Part shown: positions 7,011-10,175 of the stretch, piece after piece
Position numbering within the stretch: the first letter of the stretch is position 1
Layout: each line of letters starts with the position of its first letter
NCBI GenBank assembly: GCA_002394235.1
Contig: DGTF01000043.1
Span: forward strand, 25,719-35,893
Source: Eubacterium sp. UBA4343
GTDB taxonomy: Bacteria > Bacillota > Clostridia > Lachnospirales > Lachnospiraceae
DNA: 10,175 nucleotides
Direction of reading: 5' to 3'
Position numbers and translations under genes: made by a program
The notes under the pieces: model-generated
Told to the model about the DNA's origin: nothing
What the model saw: the letters and a program-made list of their open reading frames with translations, nothing else
The model's database searches: none

Positions 7011-7069
7011 TCAGGAGCCGGAAACGGCTCTCCCTGTGCAGGAAAAAACAGCTCCGTTTCAGCTCCTGA
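7011..7069. other. Two-part stem-loop between thl and crt
   Basis: TCAGGAGC (7011-7018) pairs with GCTCCTGA (7062-7069) and GAAACGG (7021-7027) with CCGTTTC (7054-7060), giving 15 bp interrupted by a small internal loop. An alternative hairpin, GAGCCG (7015-7020) with CGGCTC (7025-7030) and a GAAA tetraloop, uses the same left arm and is mutually exclusive with it. Read on the mRNA it starts about 11 bases after the thl stop codon. The six T in its terminal loop do not follow a stem, so it is not a standard terminator. Confidence 0.7.
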
Positions 7070-7080
7070 TAAGTTTCCGT

Positions 7081-8271
7081 TTACTCCTCGTATCTCTCTA
7101 CCGCGGTAGCGCAGCCCATGCCGCCGCCGATGCAAAGAGTTGCAAGACCTTTGTTCGCTTTTCTCTTCTGCATCTCATAGAGCAGGGTAACAAGAATTCT
7201 TGTTCCGGAGCATCCTACCGGATGTCCAAGAGCGATTGCTCCTCCGTTTACATTCAGCTTCTCCGGATCAAATCCGAGTTCCTTGGCAACTGCGAGAGAC
7301 TGTGTAGCAAATGCCTCATTTGCCTCGTACAGATCGAAGTCCGCAACGGTCATTCCGGTCTTCTTCAGCAGATTTCTGGTAGCTACGATCGGTCCTACGC
7401 CCATGATAGCCGGATCAACGCCGCCGAGCGCGCCTGCGATCCAGGAAGCCATCGGCTTTACACCGAGCTCTTTTGCCTTGGATTCTGTCATCACTACAAC
7501 TGCTGCCGCACCGTCATTGATTCCGGAAGCATTACCTGCGGTTACAATTCCGTCCTTCTTGAAAGCGGGGCGAAGCTTTGCAAGTCCTTCTGCTGTTGTT
7601 CCCGGACGCGGTCCCTCATCGGTATCAACGATGGTAACCTTGCCCTTACGTCCCTTTACCTCTACCGGAACGATCTCATCCTTGAACTTGCCCTCTTCAA
7701 TTGCCTTGCAGGCTTTCTGCTGAGATTTTGCGGAGAACTCGTCGAGCTCTTCTCTGGTCAGGCCGTATTTCTCGGCAACATTCTCAGCTGTGATTCCCAT
7801 ATGATAATTGTTGAATGCATCGGTAAGAGCGTCATGCGTCATGGAATCAATCAGTGCTCCATCGCCCATTCTGTATCCATAACGTCCGTTCTGCAGAAGG
7901 TACGGAGCTTTGGACATGCTCTCCATGCCGCCTGCAACAACGATTTCCGCCTCTCCCGCACGGATCATGTCTGCTGCCATGTTGACAGCTGCAAGTCCGG
8001 AACCGCAGAGAATATTAAGAGTCATTGCCGGAACCTCAACCGGAATTCCCGCATTTACAGATGCCTGACGGGCAACGTTCTGTCCCTGTCCTGCCTGAAG
8101 TACACATCCCATGTATACCATGTCTACCTTATCCGCCGGTACTCCGGAGCGCTTCAGAGCCTCTTTGATAACAATTGTTCCGAGATCAGCAACCGGAACT
8201 GTGCTAAGTTCTCCACCCATCTTACCGATCGCAGTACGGCAGGCGCCAGCAATAACAATTTTCTCAGCCAT
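7081..8271 (-). CDS. thl: Acetyl-CoA C-acetyltransferase (thiolase)
   Basis: This enzyme condenses two acetyl-CoA into acetoacetyl-CoA, the entry to butyrate synthesis. At 396 residues it matches biosynthetic thiolases. Cys89 in NILCGSG is the acyl-carrying nucleophile. NEAF (318-321), His350 in GHPVGCSG (349-356) and Cys380 in CIGGGMG complete the active site. The N-terminal and C-terminal thiolase domains are both intact. The two catalytic cysteines correspond to those that form the reversible redox disulfide described for the Clostridium acetobutylicum enzyme; whether this one does so is unknown. The ATG at 8269-8271 is preceded by AAGGAGG (8279-8285), seven bases away. It is the first gene after a strong promoter (8420-8448) and a leader of roughly 140 bases. 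The symbol may be written thlA or atoB in other annotations. Confidence 0.95.
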   Translation of the reverse strand: MAEKIVIAGACRTAIGKMGGELSTVPVADLGTIVIKEALKRSGVPADKVDMVYMGCVLQAGQGQNVARQASVNAGIPVEVPAMTLNILCGSGLAAVNMAADMIRAGEAEIVVAGGMESMSKAPYLLQNGRYGYRMGDGALIDSMTHDALTDAFNNYHMGITAENVAEKYGLTREELDEFSAKSQQKACKAIEEGKFKDEIVPVEVKGRKGKVTIVDTDEGPRPGTTAEGLAKLRPAFKKDGIVTAGNASGINDGAAAVVVMTESKAKELGVKPMASWIAGALGGVDPAIMGVGPIVATRNLLKKTGMTVADFDLYEANEAFATQSLAVAKELGFDPEKLNVNGGAIALGHPVGCSGTRILVTLLYEMQKRKANKGLATLCIGGGMGCATAVERYEE

Positions 8272-8394
8272 ATTAAAGCCTCCTTAAAAAATAAATATTA
8301 TAGTACGTGAAATATGTATATCCTCATGAATCACCGTCAGGAAAAAGCCGGAACGCTGTACCGAGTCTTCTGATTCAGACCGCCGGAACAATGC

Positions 8395-8412
8395 TCGTTT
8401 ATTTCTTAACGA
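8395..8412 (-). promoter_or_regulatory. Candidate Rex operator at the thl promoter
   Basis: The minus strand reads TCGTTAA-GAAA-TAAACGA. The Rex consensus of Firmicutes is TTGTTAA-N4-TTAACAA, and 11 of 14 specified positions agree (6 of 7 and 5 of 7). The outer TCGTT/AACGA is a perfect dyad. It begins seven bases after the -10 box, over the expected transcription start, a good place for a repressor. Rex is known to repress thl and the crt operon in Clostridium acetobutylicum; binding here is inferred. Confidence 0.4.
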
Positions 8413-8419
8413 TGTAATC

Positions 8420-8448
8420 ATCATACCCCTATTCCGCCTTTTTGTCAA
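8420..8448 (-). promoter_or_regulatory. Sigma-A promoter of the thl-crt-hbd-bcd-etfBA operon
   Basis: A perfect -35 box TTGACA (8443-8448) and the -10 box TATGAT (8420-8425, five of six) are separated by exactly 17 bases on the minus strand. The expected start near 8413 gives a leader of about 140 bases. That leader contains weak pairings only (for instance GTCT/AGAC around 8366-8380) and a TTTTT run at 8341-8345; I do not recognise a riboswitch in it. The next good promoter is upstream of the CoA-transferase, so this one probably serves six genes. Confidence 0.8.
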
Positions 8449-8470
8449 ATATTTATCAATCTTTATTTTG

Positions 8471-8498
8471 AAAAAAACTTGCTAAATTTGGATCGCAA
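8471..8498 (-). terminator. Weak possible terminator after the CoA-transferase gene
   Basis: On the minus strand a short stem TTGC (8495-8498) with GCAA (8479-8482) precedes seven T (8471-8477). The stem is only 4 bp with a 12-base loop, so termination would be inefficient at best and read-through into thl is likely. A perfect 6-bp stem (8518-8523 with 8533-8538) overlaps the CoA-transferase stop codon but is not followed by T. Confidence 0.25.
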
Positions 8499-8535
8499 TC
8501 TTGTATAGTTTTTTCCTTGACATCACCGCCGCATG

Positions 8536-9882
8536 TCATCTCTTATTGGACCGTCTCCAGATGTTCATTTTCTCCGCCTCACGGATCAGTTCATCCCGTA
8601 CCTTCGGATGTGCGATATTGATCAGCTGTTCCGCTCTCTGCCACATGGAGAGCCCCTTCAGGCAGACCTTTCCATATTCGGTCACGATATACATCGTGTT
8701 CGCGCGCGTATCCGTAACCACGCTTCCCGGGGTCAGCGTCGGACGGATCCGGCTCTTGATCTCCCCGGTCTTTTTGTCCTTGTACGCGGACGACAGGCAG
8801 ATAAAGCTCTTTCCGCCCCTGGATTTATACGCTCCAAGTACAAAGTCGAGCTGTCCGCCGGCTCCCGAAATATTCTTGATCCCTGCGCTCTCGGCGTTAA
8901 CCTGTCCGTAAAGATCAATGTCCACAGCGTTATTAATAGAGATAAAATTGTCAATCGCGCCGATGGTATCGATGTCGTTGACATATCCGACAGAGGCAGC
9001 CATACATTCCGGATTTCCGTCGAGATAATCGTACATCCTTCTGGTGCCGGCACCGAAAGCATACACCTGAAGCCCCCGGTCAATGTTCTTCTTTGACCCG
9101 TTAATTTTGCCCGCCTCTGCCATATCCACAAAGGAATCCACGTACATCTCCGTGTGAATACCCAGATCCTTCAGGTCACTTTCCGCAATCATTTTGCCGA
9201 TCGCGTTCGGCATTCCGCCGATCCCCAGCTGCAGGCAGGCGCCGTCCGAGATTTCCGGAACTACAAGCTCCGCGACCGCCTTATCCACATCACTGGCTTC
9301 TCCCCCTGCCGGCACCTCGTCAATCGCAGGATCATCTCCCTCAACGATCATATCGATCTGGTCAATGTGCACGTAATTATCCCGGGTTCCGAGACATACC
9401 GGCATGTTTTTGTTCACCTCTGCGATTACGATATCTGCCGTCTCCACAACAGCGCTCATCTGACTCGCGCAGGGGCCGAAATTGAAGTAGCCGTGTTTGT
9501 CCATCGGCGATACCTGAAAAATTGCCACATTCAACGGCATCGTGCTCTCTCTGTAGAGGCGCGGCAGCTCAGAATAACGAAGCGGCGTATAAAAGCAGAA
9601 CCCCTTGGATACCGAATGTCTCTCCACCGGATTCATATGCCAGCTGTTCCAGATAAAATGTTCCGCCGGATTTTCAATTCCGAAGATAGCCGGAGCATGA
9701 CAGAGAACGCCGCCGCGGATGTTCACGTCATGAAGCTCAGGCATTCTCTTTGCCAGAGCTTTATCAACCGCAACATTCGTTCCTACACACCATCCGTAAT
9801 CAACCCAGTCGCCGCTTTTAATCACCGAAGCTGCCTTCTCGGCGGTTACCAGTTTCTCCTTGTACTTTTCATCGTAATTCAT
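8536..9882 (-). CDS. but: Butyryl-CoA:acetate CoA-transferase
   Basis: It moves CoA from butyryl-CoA to acetate, releasing butyrate and acetyl-CoA; this is the terminal butyrate step of most colon butyrate producers. At 448 residues it matches the But/4-hydroxybutyrate CoA-transferase family. The N-terminal domain has SGDWVDYGW (23-31) and [11 protein letters not shown] (73-83). [11 protein letters not shown] (127-137) follows. In the C-terminal domain, [10 protein letters not shown] (220-229) precedes Glu245 in HTEMYVD, the expected glutamyl-CoA thioester residue, and GGQLDF (342-347) is the family's glycine-rich loop. The C-terminus ends in [10 protein letters not shown], like Roseburia-type enzymes as I recall them. 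The ATG at 9880-9882 has AGGAGG at 9892-9897, nine bases away. Placement with the butyrate genes favours butyryl-CoA as donor; a 4-hydroxybutyrate, propionyl or other short-chain CoA-transferase is the alternative. Confidence 0.88.
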   Translation of the reverse strand: MNYDEKYKEKLVTAEKAASVIKSGDWVDYGWCVGTNVAVDKALAKRMPELHDVNIRGGVLCHAPAIFGIENPAEHFIWNSWHMNPVERHSVSKGFCFYTPLRYSELPRLYRESTMPLNVAIFQVSPMDKHGYFNFGPCASQMSAVVETADIVIAEVNKNMPVCLGTRDNYVHIDQIDMIVEGDDPAIDEVPAGGEASDVDKAVAELVVPEISDGACLQLGIGGMPNAIGKMIAESDLKDLGIHTEMYVDSFVDMAEAGKINGSKKNIDRGLQVYAFGAGTRRMYDYLDGNPECMAASVGYVNDIDTIGAIDNFISINNAVDIDLYGQVNAESAGIKNISGAGGQLDFVLGAYKSRGGKSFICLSSAYKDKKTGEIKSRIRPTLTPGSVVTDTRANTMYIVTEYGKVCLKGLSMWQRAEQLINIAHPKVRDELIREAEKMNIWRRSNKR

Positions 9883-9940
9883 CAGCTCATTCCTCCTCTT
9901 CCATACGCCTTTCCGTTTCCATTTTCAGGGACCGCGCTTT

Positions 9941-9958
9941 ATGATATTTTTTTAACAA
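9941..9958 (-). promoter_or_regulatory. Candidate Rex operator at the but promoter
   Basis: The minus strand reads TTGTTAA-AAAA-ATATCAT. The left half is a perfect Rex half-site; the right half agrees at four of seven positions, 11 of 14 in total. It starts nine bases after the -10 box, almost the same place as the site at 8395-8412. The A/T-rich setting makes chance matches easier, so the shared position and the perfect half-site carry the argument. Confidence 0.35.
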
Positions 9959-9967
9959 CCTATCTGT

Positions 9968-9995
9968 ATTTTACCATTTTTGTGACAGATGTAAA
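9968..9995 (-). promoter_or_regulatory. Sigma-A promoter of the CoA-transferase gene
   Basis: TTTACA (9990-9995) and TAAAAT (9968-9973), each five of six to consensus, are separated by 16 bases on the minus strand. The expected start near 9961 gives a leader of about 78 bases before the but ATG. No terminator-like fold is seen in that leader. Confidence 0.6.
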
Positions 9996-10175
9996 TTATT
10001 TTCCTGCTATTTTCTTTCTCCGCTATTGTCTTTCTGTTTCTTCGCCTCCTCCATTTTCCCTTTATATCCGCTTCTGTAAAAAAATTGCGCGCTGGCTGCA
10101 GATCACGGTTTGCAGAGTCAGACCTGAAGGGCCGCCTCCCCGGGTCACCTCTCACCGGAGCAGCCTGCCCGACCG
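9996..10175. other. Upstream non-coding region, possible end of a neighbouring transcript
   Basis: No gene is supported here. The stretch changes from an A/T-rich, pyrimidine-rich plus strand (to about 10085) to GC-rich sequence (10086-10175). On the minus strand an interrupted hairpin, with CTGCA/TGCAG as its core at about 10097-10118, is followed a few bases later by seven T (complement of A at 10078-10084). This could be a weak terminator for a gene to the right that is read in the same direction. I do not recognise an RNA family in the GC-rich part. Confidence 0.3.

Noticed and set aside
7006..8310. A 434-codon plus-strand open frame antisense to thl, longer than thl itself
   Set aside because: Its translation is rich in Cys, Ser, Leu and His and has no recognisable domain, while the minus strand gives an intact thiolase with all catalytic residues. 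It is a shadow of codon bias.
1673..8379. The palindromic 11-mer TCTGATTCAGA occurs at 1673-1683 and 8369-8379, both non-coding
   Set aside because: In a 10-kb window many 11-mers recur by chance, and the flanks share nothing, so no common site is supported.
9882..9890. ATG at 9888-9890 on the minus strand, upstream of the CoA-transferase start
   Set aside because: It reads ATG-AGC-TGA, ending after two codons, and lies too close to the Shine-Dalgarno at 9892-9897 to be used.
106..9987. TGTCACAAAAAT occurs before xylB (106-117) and, on the minus strand, inside the but promoter spacer (9976-9987)
   Set aside because: A 12-mer match in A-rich sequence is expected by chance at this length, and the two sites differ in position relative to any promoter.
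10007..10054. A 15-codon minus-strand mini-frame (MEEAKKQKDNSGERK) upstream of the but promoter
   Set aside because: It lies upstream of the predicted promoter, in purine-rich sequence that easily yields such frames, and its ribosome binding site is poor.
9952..10155. A 67-codon minus-strand frame overlapping the but promoter
   Set aside because: Low-complexity, Arg/Lys-rich translation without a ribosome binding site; it runs through the promoter and the candidate operator.
10086..10175. GC-rich segment considered as a T-box or other riboswitch
   Set aside because: It lies upstream of the predicted promoter, no conserved T-box or aptamer motif is visible, and only short pairings can be drawn.

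Overview
The window looks like chromosomal DNA of an anaerobic, butyrate-forming member of the Clostridia, most likely Lachnospiraceae (Clostridium cluster XIVa). The reasons are the gene content and order (CoA-transferase, thl, crt, hbd, bcd, etfB, etfA), the strong Shine-Dalgarno sequences of the AGGAGG type before most genes, and protein sequences that resemble the Roseburia/Eubacterium/Clostridium forms. I cannot assign a species from the sequence alone.

Layout. Positions 1-64 hold one copy of a 64-bp sequence whose perfect inverted copy lies at 1837-1900. Between the copies is a single plus-strand gene, xylB (D-xylulokinase, 139-1596), followed by two related rho-independent terminators (1607-1649 and 1778-1840). 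The rest of the window is on the minus strand and reads from right to left. A butyryl-CoA:acetate CoA-transferase gene (but, 9882-8536) has its own promoter. After a 264-bp gap with a second, near-consensus promoter come thl (8271-7081), crt (6981-6187), hbd (6079-5204), bcd (4978-3812), etfB (3796-3002) and etfA (2984-1938). etfA converges on xylB. The 341-bp convergent gap holds the terminators, a palindromic hairpin directly after etfA and the inverted-repeat copy.

How the genes work together. Thiolase condenses two acetyl-CoA to acetoacetyl-CoA. Hbd reduces this to 3-hydroxybutyryl-CoA, and Crt dehydrates it to crotonyl-CoA. The Bcd-EtfAB complex reduces crotonyl-CoA to butyryl-CoA with NADH; in clostridia this is coupled to ferredoxin reduction by electron bifurcation. 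The CoA-transferase then exchanges CoA with acetate, releasing butyrate and regenerating acetyl-CoA. The whole acetyl-CoA-to-butyrate route is therefore encoded here by seven adjacent genes. XylB belongs to pentose catabolism and is probably only a neighbour.

The most interesting non-coding signals are: (i) Rex-like operator candidates at nearly the same position just downstream of the -10 box in both promoters; (ii) long GC-rich stem-loops in three of the intercistronic gaps; (iii) the perfect 64-bp inverted repeats around xylB with an adjoining hairpin, which look like a dispersed intergenic repeat family; and (iv) a duplicated terminator. I see no CRISPR array, rRNA, tRNA, transposase or phage gene, and no evidence for a new multi-gene system.
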